Part shown: piece by piece, positions 19,001-25,932 of the stretch
How positions within the stretch are numbered: position 1 is the stretch's first letter
Layout: every line of letters begins with the position of its first letter
DNA from: Rhizobiaceae bacterium
GTDB lineage: Bacteria; Pseudomonadota; Alphaproteobacteria; Rhizobiales; Rhizobiaceae
Assembly: GCA_023953845.1 (NCBI GenBank)
Contig: JAMLJC010000002.1
Location: 620,001 to 684,000, forward strand
Direction: 5' to 3'
Length of the DNA: 64,000 nucleotides
Position numbers and translations under genes: made by a program
The notes under the pieces: model-generated
What the model was told of the DNA's origin: nothing
Seen by the model: the letters and a program-made list of their open reading frames with translations, nothing else
Database searches by the model: none

Positions 19001-19674
19001 TCGAGCGAGGAAATGGCATCCGCGTAGGCGCGGTGGTAACGCAGCGCGTCCGCCTCGGTCCGCGCGGCCTCGCCCAGCATGTCGAAGGAATAGAGATAGC
19101 CTTTGGAGGTCATCGGGCGGCCGCGCTTCACGGCTTCCGCGATGTTACGGCCGAGCACGAACTGCTCGCCCATCTCGCGCATGGCGGCCGAAACGGCGGT
19201 GCGGATGACGGGTTCGCCAAGCCGGCGGACCATGGCCCGCAGCGTTCCTTCGATGCCGCCTTCGCCCTCATCCAGAACGCGGCCGGTGAGCATCAGCGCC
19301 CAGGTCGAGGCGTTGACGAAAATGGAGCTCGATCCGCCGGAATGCGCGGACCAGTCATGCGGCGCGATCTTGTCGCGGATCAGCTCGTCGATCGTCTCGT
19401 TGTCCGGCACTCTGAGCAGGGCCTCGGCCAGACACATCAGCGCCACGCCTTCCTTTGTCGAAAGTCCATAGGCCGACAGGAAAACCTCCATCAGCCGCGG
19501 ATCGGAGGATGCTCGGACGGCGCGCACGAGATCCGCTGCCCGCCGGACGATGGCCTCACGCTGTTCCGGGGTCAGTTCGGTGGCGGCGGCAAGCCGCGCC
19601 AAGGCCTGAGCTTCGTCGGGCAGGTAGTTTGCCCGCATCTCGCTACGAATCGCATCAAGTCGGTTCGACGGCAT
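16054..19674 (-). CDS. putA: Bifunctional proline dehydrogenase / glutamate-semialdehyde dehydrogenase PutA
   Basis: Oxidises proline to glutamate in two steps, the FAD-dependent first step delivering electrons to the membrane quinone pool. The 1206-residue protein has an N-terminal helical domain, a proline dehydrogenase barrel (about residues 170-470, with VRLVKGAYWDTEIK and DLLAYLVRRLLENGANSSF), an aldehyde dehydrogenase domain with Cys809 in SAGQRC and ETGGMNAM, and a C-terminal ALDH-like domain. It lacks the ribbon-helix-helix DNA-binding domain of E. coli PutA, consistent with a separate Lrp-type regulator encoded divergently. I start at the ATG at 19674, preceded by GAGGGA; an in-frame start at 19731 would add 19 Arg/Ala-rich residues. 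Confidence 0.95.
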   Translation of the reverse strand: MPSNRLDAIRSEMRANYLPDEAQALARLAAATELTPEQREAIVRRAADLVRAVRASSDPRLMEVFLSAYGLSTKEGVALMCLAEALLRVPDNETIDELIRDKIAPHDWSAHSGGSSSIFVNASTWALMLTGRVLDEGEGGIEGTLRAMVRRLGEPVIRTAVSAAMREMGEQFVLGRNIAEAVKRGRPMTSKGYLYSFDMLGEAARTEADALRYHRAYADAISSLDSGSTGTDIRENPGISVKLSALHPRYEVAQKETMLPVMIDRLRSLALAARYARMGLNVDAEEADRLDLSLDVIAGVLAEPELVDWDGFGVVVQAYGPRAAYVIDWLYELARRLDRRIMVRLVKGAYWDTEIKRAQTMGLPGYPAFTRKPNTDVSYLACARKLLSMTDRIYPQFATHNAHTVAAVLAMAQDKGKFEFQRLHGMGEALHEAVRVKEGTRCRIYAPVGAHSDLLAYLVRRLLENGANSSFVHQITDTDVRVEDIVRDPLSAIETQGPAANPSIPEPSDIFGLDRRNSEGWDITDPVTLAAIDTARAGLAGKQWQAAPTAGGAATAPRPVVNPAKPSEVVGAVSEATAASVAAAVGAAVAAQAGWAATPVPERVAMLRKAADLYEANAVEFFTLATREAGKTLADGIAEVREAVDFLRYYALEAPNAEAGTEARGVIVCISPWNFPLAIFTGQIAAALVTGNAVLAKPAEQTPLIAARAVELLHEAGVPRDVLQLLPGDGPSVGAPLTADSRIAGVCFTGSTEVARMIEAKLAESAAPDAMLIAETGGMNAMIVDSTALPEQAIRDVLASAFQSAGQRCSALRILYVQKDVEKKMLEMLEGAMKALNVGDPWSIATDVGPLIDEEAQGAIRAYCEKMEKAGKLIARLDAPKDGRFVAPHVFRVSGIEEMEREIFGPVLHVATFEADEIDSVIAAINRKGYGLTFGLHTRIEARVQHIVDGIHAGNIYVNRNQIGAVVGSQPFGGEGLSGTGPKAGGPHYLRRFRRAVEAAPVSSPDTDADAVTAARIAEQMPSAAAKGWAALPDRISILRKHLRGKGAVAIGAAAALEYGATDLPGPTGEANTLTLVPRGRVLAVGPDAGTLLSQVIQALAAGNTVVAVAPGASAALQPLTGKGLPLAAIDGTLSAAELQKLAVDTVASAAGETTLRAYRKALARQKGPIVPLVTEAIYPAAYCHERAVCVDTTAAGGNASLLATA

Positions 19675-19836
19675 GGCAGTCCCTCGCTGCGCTGAGAGTG
19701 GTCCGGAACGGCGCGCGTCGCAAGCGGCCATCTTCCGCGTCGAATAGCATGCCCGCCAGATTATGGGTGGTCCAAAGATATTGTGGTTTCAGTGCATTTA
19801 GTCCATAAATTCTGCTTCTTGACGGCAATTTTCGCT
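19675..19836. promoter_or_regulatory. putA-putR divergent promoter/operator region
   Basis: The 162 bases between putA and the Lrp-type gene contain an AT-rich island (about 19760-19835) in otherwise GC-rich DNA. Two copies of a GTCCAWARA-like word (GTCCAAAGA at 19770-19778 and GTCCATAAA at 19801-19809) are 31 bases apart, about three helical turns on the same face. This is a plausible Lrp-family operator, but no core promoter is convincing. Confidence 0.45.
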
Positions 19837-20298
19837 ATGATGAGCACGCAAACAGATCAACTGGACCGTTTCGATCGCTCCATCGTTCAGGCGCTGTCAC
19901 GCGACGGCCGACTCTCCATGGCCGAGCTTGCCGGAAAGGTCGGTCTTTCCAAGACCCCGGTGCAGGCGCGTGTGAAGCGGCTGGAGGCGGAAGGGTATAT
20001 CCGTGGCTACGCCGCGATCATCGATCGCGAGAAGATGGGGCAGGGGCATATCGCCTTCGTGCAGGTGAAGCTCTCGGACACGCGCTCGGCCGCGCTGGAC
20101 GCGTTCAACCGTGCCGTCGTCGGTACGCCCGAGGTCGAACAGTGTCACATGATGGCGGCGAGCTTCGATTACCTGCTCAAGGTGCGGACGACTGACATTG
20201 CCGCCTATCGTCGGGTGCTCGGCGAAAAAATCTCGGCGCTGCCGCATGTCGCGCAGACATCGACCTTCGTGGTGATGGAGACGGTCAAGGACCGGTAG
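19837..20298 (+). CDS. putR: Lrp/AsnC family regulator of putA
   Basis: Leucine-responsive-type transcription factor, 153 residues: an N-terminal helix-turn-helix (LAGKVGLSKTPVQARVKRLE) followed by an AsnC/RAM effector-binding domain (ending STFVVMETVKDR). The divergent position next to putA is that of rhizobial PutR, which activates putA in response to proline; this is the basis for the symbol. Starts at 19837 or 19840 (ATGATG) are equivalent; no clear ribosome-binding site is visible, so the message may be leaderless or weakly translated. Confidence 0.85.
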   Translation: MMSTQTDQLDRFDRSIVQALSRDGRLSMAELAGKVGLSKTPVQARVKRLEAEGYIRGYAAIIDREKMGQGHIAFVQVKLSDTRSAALDAFNRAVVGTPEVEQCHMMAASFDYLLKVRTTDIAAYRRVLGEKISALPHVAQTSTFVVMETVKDR

Positions 20299-20358
20299 GC
20301 GACTGGCTATTTCGCGCGTCGCCGGATATGGCGTTGCCCGCAATCCTGCGGAGGTCAC

Positions 20359-21282
20359 ATGCGCAACAGTATCGCGTCGGTCGGCGAATGCATGCTGGAG
20401 CTTTCGGGCACGGGCGAGGGGGCGTGGCGGCTGGGCTATGCCGGCGATACGTTCAATACGTTGTGGACGCTCAGGGCGCTGGTCGATGCCGGTCAGCCGA
20501 CCGATTACGTCAGCGCGTTCGGCGACGACCCGTTTTCCGAGCAGCAGATCGCCTTCTTCAAGGAAAGCGGCATCGGCATCGCCTCCAGTCCGCGTCTCAA
20601 GGGCGCGAGGCCGGGAATTTACGCGATCACGCTGAGCGGCGCAGAGCGATCCTTTACCTATTGGCGTAACGACGCGGCGGCACGAGAACTGGCGTCCGAT
20701 CCGGCCGCGCTTGCTGCGAGTCTCGAAGGCCGGGCGCTCGTCTATTTCTCCGGCGTCACGCTGGCGATTCTGGAGCCTGAGGCGCGTGCCGCGCTGATAT
20801 CGGCTCTCTCGACGGCGCGTTCGGCCGGTAGTCTCATCGCCTTCGACCCAAATTATCGTCCCCGGCTGTGGCAATCCGCCGATGCTGCGCGACAAGCGTT
20901 CGATGAAGCGCTCCCGGTTGCCGATATTGCCTTGCCGACGTTCCCGGACGAAGAGTTGCTCTATGGCGACCGCGATCTTCAGGCGACCGCGGCACGTCTG
21001 CTGAAAGCGAGCGTCGGCGAAGCCGCGATCAAGAATGGCGATCAGCCGGCGCTGATCGCAACCGCGGAAGGCTCGACAAGCGTGCCGGGGATCACCGTGA
21101 GCGCGATCGACACGACCGGCGCGGGCGATTCCTTCAATGGCGCCTATCTTGCTGCACGGCTCAAGGGTGAGCCTCCGGTCGAGGCTGCGAAGCGGGCTCA
21201 TCGCGTGGCTGCGGCTGTGGTGCAGGTACGTGGCGCGCTCGCGCCCTTCGAGACGCTGCGGCAGGCTTTTTTACAGGAATGA
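20359..21282 (+). CDS. kdgK: 2-dehydro-3-deoxygluconokinase, PfkB family
   Basis: Ribokinase/PfkB-family sugar kinase of 307 residues, predicted to phosphorylate 2-keto-3-deoxygluconate to KDPG for the Entner-Doudoroff route. Visible motifs are GYAGDTFNTLWTLRAL near the N-terminus (substrate region), FDPNYRPRLW, typical of KDG kinases, and the PfkB signature DTTGAGDSFNGAYLAARL with the catalytic aspartate. A GGAGG precedes the ATG. It lies 60 bases behind putR and convergent with the ycaQ-like gene. Other ketose kinases of the family cannot be excluded. Confidence 0.85.
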   Translation: MRNSIASVGECMLELSGTGEGAWRLGYAGDTFNTLWTLRALVDAGQPTDYVSAFGDDPFSEQQIAFFKESGIGIASSPRLKGARPGIYAITLSGAERSFTYWRNDAAARELASDPAALAASLEGRALVYFSGVTLAILEPEARAALISALSTARSAGSLIAFDPNYRPRLWQSADAARQAFDEALPVADIALPTFPDEELLYGDRDLQATAARLLKASVGEAAIKNGDQPALIATAEGSTSVPGITVSAIDTTGAGDSFNGAYLAARLKGEPPVEAAKRAHRVAAAVVQVRGALAPFETLRQAFLQE

Positions 21283-21318
21283 GGCAGTACGCACGGGTAT
21301 ATTCCCGATGCGCCGCGC

Positions 21319-22524
21319 TCAGAATTGCCGCGCGAGCGCCGGACCCAGATCGCCAGCCGGTGTGATTTCGATGCGTTCGAGACCCAGCCACTGCTGCAAC
21401 AGCTTCAATTCTTCCGCCAGTTGCGCGGCCGTATCGAAAGGCGCATTTTCTTCGGCGAATGCGGCATGGACGCGCAGAACGCCTGCCGGGCGATCTGCCT
21501 TGGCGTCGATGCGGGCGACGAGCGCCTCGTTCAGCAGGAACGGCAGCACATAATAGCCATGCTGGCGCTTTTCTGCCGGCGTGTAGATCTCGATGCGGTA
21601 GCGGAAGTCGAAAAGCCTCTCGGCGCGGGTACGCTCGAAGACCAGCGGGTCGAAGGGCGTGAGCAGAGCTCGCGTCTCGACCCGGCGCGGCGCCTTTGCA
21701 TCCTTGTGGACATAGACCTGCTGGTGGCCCCAGCCCTTCACTTCGATCGGGTTGATCTCGCCCGCCTCCACGAGTTCGGGGATATGCGCCTTGGCCGCTT
21801 CCGGCGACTGGCGAAAATAGTCGCGCAGGCAGGCGGCGGTGCCGATGCCAAGCGACCTCGCGGCAATGCGCAGAAGCTCTCGCTGGGCGTCGGCTTCCGA
21901 AGGCGCCGGCCGCGCCAGAATATCCTTCGGGATGACCCGTTCCGGCAGGTCGTATAGTCGCTCGAAGCCGCGGCGCGATGCGGTCGTGATCTTGCCTGCC
22001 CAGAACAGCCATTCGAAGGCGTGCTTGGCTTCGCTCCAGCCCCACCAGCCGCCTGTTCCCTTGTGGCCCTCGATATCCGACGCGGCGACAGGACCGCGCG
22101 TCCTCACCTCCTGCAGTATCTCTTCGATGAACGCCCGACGTTCGCGCCCGAATGCCGCGATGCCCTTGTAGATGCCTTCGCCGCGTTCGGCGCGCTGCAT
22201 GCGCCATTGCATGAGAGGCCAGGTCTCCATCGGCAGAAAGGACGCCTCATGCGCCCAGTATTCGAACAGACGGCGCGGCTTCTTCGATGCTGCTTCTTCC
22301 AGCATCTGCATCGGGTAGGGTCCGAGTCGCGAGAAGAGCGGCATATAATGCGCGCGCACAACCGCGCTGACGGAGTCTATCTGCAAGAGGCCGAGACGGT
22401 TCACAGTGCTGTTGAACTGGCGCCGTCCGACAGGTCCCTGAAGTCTACCAGCGCCGAAGCCCTGCGCCGCCAGCGCAATCCGCCGTGCCATCGTGACCGG
22501 GATCTTCTCTCGCTTCAGCGGCAC
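21319..22524 (-). CDS. ycaQ: YcaQ/AlkX-type DNA glycosylase (winged-helix, DUF1006 family)
   Basis: Winged-helix DNA glycosylase of the AlkZ/YcaQ (HTH_42) superfamily, 401 residues. E. coli YcaQ (AlkX) unhooks interstrand crosslinks and removes N7-alkylguanines. The N-terminal catalytic motif reads Q48-I49-D50 (LGLLQIDSVS), i.e. the Q-phi-D version of the YcaQ branch rather than the Q-phi-Q of AlkZ. Further landmarks are YWAHEASFLP and a C-terminal FDPLVFERTRAERLFDF. The ATG at 22524 gives the usual length; an ATG at 22491 is also possible. It is transcribed divergently from the nuo operon across a 382-base spacer. Confidence 0.85.
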   Translation of the reverse strand: MPLKREKIPVTMARRIALAAQGFGAGRLQGPVGRRQFNSTVNRLGLLQIDSVSAVVRAHYMPLFSRLGPYPMQMLEEAASKKPRRLFEYWAHEASFLPMETWPLMQWRMQRAERGEGIYKGIAAFGRERRAFIEEILQEVRTRGPVAASDIEGHKGTGGWWGWSEAKHAFEWLFWAGKITTASRRGFERLYDLPERVIPKDILARPAPSEADAQRELLRIAARSLGIGTAACLRDYFRQSPEAAKAHIPELVEAGEINPIEVKGWGHQQVYVHKDAKAPRRVETRALLTPFDPLVFERTRAERLFDFRYRIEIYTPAEKRQHGYYVLPFLLNEALVARIDAKADRPAGVLRVHAAFAEENAPFDTAAQLAEELKLLQQWLGLERIEITPAGDLGPALARQF

Positions 22525-22906
22525 GATGGCTTCTGTCCCTGCGGTTTTGGCTCAATACAATCAGCGGCTTGCCGGCAGCCGGAGTTCTCTCTCATCTCTC
22601 GACGAGACACGTTCGCGACGCAACCGGCAACCCGAAAATCTCCTGACAGTTTTGGACAGTTGCGCCTTCCGCAACGGTACGCGTGGGTGCCTGAAAACTG
22701 GAGTAAAATAGTAAAGAAATCAAAGCGCAAGCCTCGGTCAATTCTGGCGTGGAAGTGTCAGCTTGGGCTTGCTTAGACCCCGGCGCTGCGCTAACCCTCG
22801 CCGCGTTGCAACATGACTTTTCGACGGGTCGGCGGTTAATCTGTCGCGGTGCCGCTGGGCGGCTCGGTGCTATAATCCAGCGACCAGGTCGAAACGAGGC
22901 TTCGCG
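22525..22906. promoter_or_regulatory. ycaQ-nuoA divergent intergenic region
   Basis: Gene-free stretch of 382 bases. It holds a tandem GACAGTT pair (from 22645 and 22655), a perfect small hairpin (GTTGCG 22659-22664 with CGCAAC 22670-22675), an AT-rich patch near 22690-22730, and a consensus TATAAT at 22871-22876, 30 bases ahead of nuoA. A short reading frame at 22493-22711 has no coding character. The nuo promoter must lie here; no convincing -35 box is paired with the TATAAT. Confidence 0.55.
22871..22876 (+). promoter_or_regulatory. Consensus TATAAT, candidate nuo -10 element
   Basis: A perfect sigma-70 -10 hexamer 30 bases upstream of the nuoA ATG. The -35 position at a 17-base spacing reads GGTGCC, a poor match, so an activator or another sigma class may be used, or the hexamer is fortuitous. 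Confidence 0.4.
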
Positions 22907-23272
22907 ATGAACGAGCTTTTGAGTTCTTACCTGCCGGTCGTGATCTTCATCGCGGTGGCGATGGTGGTCGGACTGGCCCTGATCGTCGCTCCTTTCCTCG
23001 TCGCCTACCGGAATCCGGACCCCGAGAAACTCTCGGCCTATGAGTGCGGTTTCAACGCCTTCGATGATGCGCGCATGAAGTTCGACGTGCGTTTTTACCT
23101 GGTGTCGATCCTGTTCATCATCTTCGATCTCGAGGTCGCCTTCCTGTTCCCGTGGGCGGTATCCTTCGGCGAGATCGGCCTGTTCGGCTTCTGGTCGATG
23201 ATGGTGTTCCTGGGCGTGCTCACCGTCGGCTTCATCTATGAATGGAAGAAAGGAGCGCTGGAATGGGATTGA
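22907..23272 (+). CDS. nuoA: NADH-quinone oxidoreductase subunit A
   Basis: Membrane subunit of complex I, 121 residues, with three transmembrane segments (PVVIFIAVAMVVGLALIV, VSILFIIFDLEVAFLFPWAV and MVFLGVLTVGFIYEW). The conserved loop YECGFNAFDDARMKFDVRFYL contains the cysteine found in nearly all NuoA/ND3 proteins. It is the first gene of the complete nuo operon, and its 3' end overlaps the nuoB start by 10 bases. Confidence 0.96.
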   Translation: MNELLSSYLPVVIFIAVAMVVGLALIVAPFLVAYRNPDPEKLSAYECGFNAFDDARMKFDVRFYLVSILFIIFDLEVAFLFPWAVSFGEIGLFGFWSMMVFLGVLTVGFIYEWKKGALEWD

Positions 23273-23844
23273 ACGACGCTTCCGCCACGCTCGTCGCGCC
23301 GCGCCCCAAAGGCATTCTCGATCCGAGGACGGGAAAACGCTTCGGCGAGGGCGATGCCTTTTTCGGAGAGATCAACAACGAACTCGCCGACAAGGGTTTT
23401 CTGGTCACGTCTTCGGAGGCGCTGATCACCTGGGCCCGCAGCGGCTCGTTGATGTTCATGACTTTCGGCCTCGCCTGCTGCGCGGTCGAGATGATCCATA
23501 CCTCCATGCCGCGCTACGACAGCGAGCGCTTCGGCGTCGCCCCGCGCGCCTCGCCGCGCCAGTCCGACATCATGATCGTCGCGGGCACGCTCACGAACAA
23601 GATGGCGCCGGCGCTCCGCAAGGTCTACGACCAGATGCCGGAGCCCCGCTACGTCATCTCCATGGGCTCCTGCGCCAATGGCGGCGGCTACTACCACTAC
23701 TCCTACTCGGTGGTGCGCGGCTGCGACCGGGTCGTGCCGGTCGACATCTACATTCCCGGCTGTCCGCCCACGGCCGAAGCGCTGCTTTACGGCATTCTTC
23801 TCCTGCAGAAGAAGATCCGTCGCACCGGCACGATCGAGCGGTGA
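23263..23844 (+). CDS. nuoB: NADH-quinone oxidoreductase subunit B
   Basis: Peripheral-arm subunit carrying the terminal [4Fe-4S] cluster N2 next to the quinone site, 193 residues. Ligands are visible in FGLACCAVEM (tandem cysteines), SMGSCANGGGYYHYSYSVV and VPGCPP-like IPGCPPTAEALLYG. The ATG at 23263 follows AAAGGAG; an earlier in-frame start at 23242 would overlap nuoA further and lacks a ribosome-binding site. The overlap with nuoA suggests translational coupling. Confidence 0.97.
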   Translation: MGLNDASATLVAPRPKGILDPRTGKRFGEGDAFFGEINNELADKGFLVTSSEALITWARSGSLMFMTFGLACCAVEMIHTSMPRYDSERFGVAPRASPRQSDIMIVAGTLTNKMAPALRKVYDQMPEPRYVISMGSCANGGGYYHYSYSVVRGCDRVVPVDIYIPGCPPTAEALLYGILLLQKKIRRTGTIER

Positions 23845-23848
23845 GGAT

Positions 23849-24454
23849 ATGAGCGAAGCCCTTACCGACCTCGCTGCCTATCTCGGCGAAAAGCTCGGCG
23901 CAAAGATCGCGGATTCGGTCGTCGCCTACGGCGAACTGACCGTGACGACCGAGCCGCAGGACCTGATCGACGTGCTGTCGTTCCTGAAGCGGGACGTGCA
24001 GTGCCAGTTCGTCTCGTTCATCGACATTTCCGGTGCCGACTATCCGTCGCGCGAGCGGCGTTTTGACGTGGTTTATCATCTTTTGTCGCCGCACCAGAAC
24101 CAGCGCATCCGCGTCAAGGTGCTGGCCGACGAGGAGACGATCATTCCCTCTGCGACCGCGATTTTCCCCGGCGCGGACTGGTATGAGCGCGAGACCTACG
24201 ATCTCTACGGCGTGCTGTTCTCGGGTCATCCCGATCTTCGCCGCATCCTCACCGATTACGGCTTCGAGGGTCATCCGCTGCGTAAGGATTTCCCGCTCAC
24301 AGGCTTCGTCGAGGTGCGCTACGACGACGAAGTGAAGAGGGTCGTCTACGAGCCGGTCGAACTGAAGCAGGAGTTCCGCAATTTCGATTTCCTGTCGCCC
24401 TGGGAAGGTACTGATTACGTGCTGCCGGGCGACGAGAAAGCGAAACAGGGATGA
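23849..24454 (+). CDS. nuoC: NADH-quinone oxidoreductase subunit C
   Basis: Subunit C (30 kDa type) of the hydrophilic arm, 201 residues, separate from NuoD rather than fused as in E. coli. The signature ERETYDLYGVLFSGHPDLRRILTDY is clear (read as ERETYDLYG, then HPDLRRILTDYGF and HPLRKDFPLTG). The ATG at 23849 follows GTGAGG directly behind the nuoB stop; the longer in-frame extension into nuoB is a shadow. Confidence 0.96.
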   Translation: MSEALTDLAAYLGEKLGAKIADSVVAYGELTVTTEPQDLIDVLSFLKRDVQCQFVSFIDISGADYPSRERRFDVVYHLLSPHQNQRIRVKVLADEETIIPSATAIFPGADWYERETYDLYGVLFSGHPDLRRILTDYGFEGHPLRKDFPLTGFVEVRYDDEVKRVVYEPVELKQEFRNFDFLSPWEGTDYVLPGDEKAKQG

Positions 24455-24460
24455 CAGCCG

Positions 24461-24652
24461 ATGCCACGGATCCTCGCTGCAATCGTCATCCTGATCATCT
24501 TCATCGGGCTGACGGTGTTTGCATTCCGGATGATCTCGCGGACGCTTCGAGGCGGCAGCGAGAAGGTCGGCAAGATTCTGGCCGCGATCATCATCGCGGC
24601 GGCGGCGTACGTACTGTTCGGGCAGGGTTTCCTGTTCGGCTATCTGGACTGA
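24461..24652 (+). CDS. Small two-helix membrane protein inside the nuo operon
   Basis: Unrecognised 63-residue protein between nuoC and nuoD, only 6 bases after the nuoC stop and 31 before nuoD. It contains two hydrophobic helices (ILAAIVILIIFIGLTVFAF and KILAAIIIAAAAYVLFG) separated by a basic turn (RMISRTLRGGSEKVGK), so it should be an inner-membrane protein with both ends on one side. Placement implies co-expression with complex I; a role as assembly factor or supernumerary subunit is inference. Confidence 0.75.
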   Translation: MPRILAAIVILIIFIGLTVFAFRMISRTLRGGSEKVGKILAAIIIAAAAYVLFGQGFLFGYLD

Positions 24653-24683
24653 AGGGCGCGCTGGACGCCGAGAGCACGTTGCA

Positions 24684-25874
24684 ATGACTGAGCACAACGT
24701 CCGCAACTTCAACATCAATTTCGGGCCGCAGCACCCGGCGGCGCATGGCGTGCTGCGCCTCGTGCTCGAACTCGACGGCGAGGTCGTGGACCGTGTCGAT
24801 CCGCATATCGGCCTCCTGCACCGCGGCACCGAAAAGCTGATCGAGGCCAAGACCTACCTGCAGGCCATACCTTATTTCGACCGGCTCGATTATTGCGCGC
24901 CGATGAATCAGGAGCACGCGTTCGCGCTCGCGGTCGAGCGCCTGTTGGGCATCGACGTGCCAAAGCGCGGCCAACTGATCCGCGTGCTCTACGCCGAAAT
25001 CGGCCGCATCATGAGCCATATCCTCAACGTCACCACGCAGGCCATGGATGTCGGCGCGCTGACGCCGCCTCTCTGGGGCTTTGTCGACCGCGAGAAACTG
25101 ATGGTCTTCTACGAGCGTGCGAGCGGTTCGCGCATGCATGCGGCCTATTTCCGTCCCGGTGGCGTCCATCAGGACCTGCCCGACCAACTGGTCGAAGATA
25201 TCGGCAAGTGGATTCCGGGTTTCCTCAAGACGCTGGACGACCTTGACGACCTGCTGACGCCAAACCGCATCTTCAAGCAGCGCAACGTCGACATCGGCGT
25301 CGTTTCGCTGGAAGACGCATGGGCGTGGGGCTTTTCAGGCGTGATGGTGCGCGGATCGGGCGCGGCGTGGGATCTGCGCAAGTCGCAACCCTACGAATGC
25401 TATCCCGAAATGGAGTTCGACGTTCCGATCGGCAAGAACGGCGACTGCTTCGACCGCTACCTGATCCGCATGGAGGAGATGCGCCAGTCGGCGCGGATCA
25501 TGCAGCAATGCGTCGACCGGCTGCTTGGCAAGGACAAGATCGGCCCGGTTTCCAATCTCGACGGCAAGGTCGTGCCGCCGAAGCGCGGCGCGATGAAGCG
25601 GTCGATGGAAGCGCTGATCCATCATTTCAAGCTTTACACCGAAGGCTATCGGGTTCCGGCCGGCGAGGTTTATGCCGCTGTCGAGGCGCCGAAGGGCGAA
25701 TTCGGCGTCTATCTGGTCTCGGACGGCACCAACAAGCCCTATCGCTGCAAGCTGCGTGCGCCCGGTTTCGCACATCTGCAGGCAATGGATTTTCTCTGCC
25801 GCGGACATCTTCTGGCCGACGTCAGCGCCGTTCTCGGCTCGCTCGATATCGTCTTCGGGGAGGTAGACCGATGA
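24684..25874 (+). CDS. nuoD: NADH-quinone oxidoreductase subunit D
   Basis: 49-kDa subunit of complex I, 396 residues, forming most of the quinone-binding pocket with NuoB. The N-terminal FGPQHPAAHGVLRL contains the conserved quinone-site histidine, and IGLLHRGTEKL, FDRLDYCAPMNQEHA and CKLRAPGFAHLQAMDFLCRGHLLADV are standard landmarks. The start follows GAGAGC. The stop overlaps the ATG of a 16-codon frame (25871-25921). Confidence 0.97.
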   Translation: MTEHNVRNFNINFGPQHPAAHGVLRLVLELDGEVVDRVDPHIGLLHRGTEKLIEAKTYLQAIPYFDRLDYCAPMNQEHAFALAVERLLGIDVPKRGQLIRVLYAEIGRIMSHILNVTTQAMDVGALTPPLWGFVDREKLMVFYERASGSRMHAAYFRPGGVHQDLPDQLVEDIGKWIPGFLKTLDDLDDLLTPNRIFKQRNVDIGVVSLEDAWAWGFSGVMVRGSGAAWDLRKSQPYECYPEMEFDVPIGKNGDCFDRYLIRMEEMRQSARIMQQCVDRLLGKDKIGPVSNLDGKVVPPKRGAMKRSMEALIHHFKLYTEGYRVPAGEVYAAVEAPKGEFGVYLVSDGTNKPYRCKLRAPGFAHLQAMDFLCRGHLLADVSAVLGSLDIVFGEVDR

Positions 25875-25921
25875 GGATGCTTCCCGAGTTCATGATGCAA
25901 TGCCGCAAGCCGGTACGCTAA
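25871..25921 (+). CDS. Possible 16-residue leader peptide between nuoD and nuoE
   Basis: The ATG overlaps the nuoD stop (ATGA), and the frame reads MRMLPEFMMQCRKPVR before TAA, 11 bases ahead of the nuoE ATG. It may be a coupling mini-ORF that keeps ribosomes on the message between nuoD and nuoE, or the remains of a former subunit end. It is too short to judge coding character. Confidence 0.3.
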   Translation: MRMLPEFMMQCRKPVR

Positions 25922-25932
25922 GGTTTTTCTGA

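Noticed and set aside
22493..22711. 72-codon plus-strand frame upstream of nuoA
   Set aside because: No ribosome-binding site or domain and it overlaps the start of the ycaQ-like gene; composition is not gene-like.
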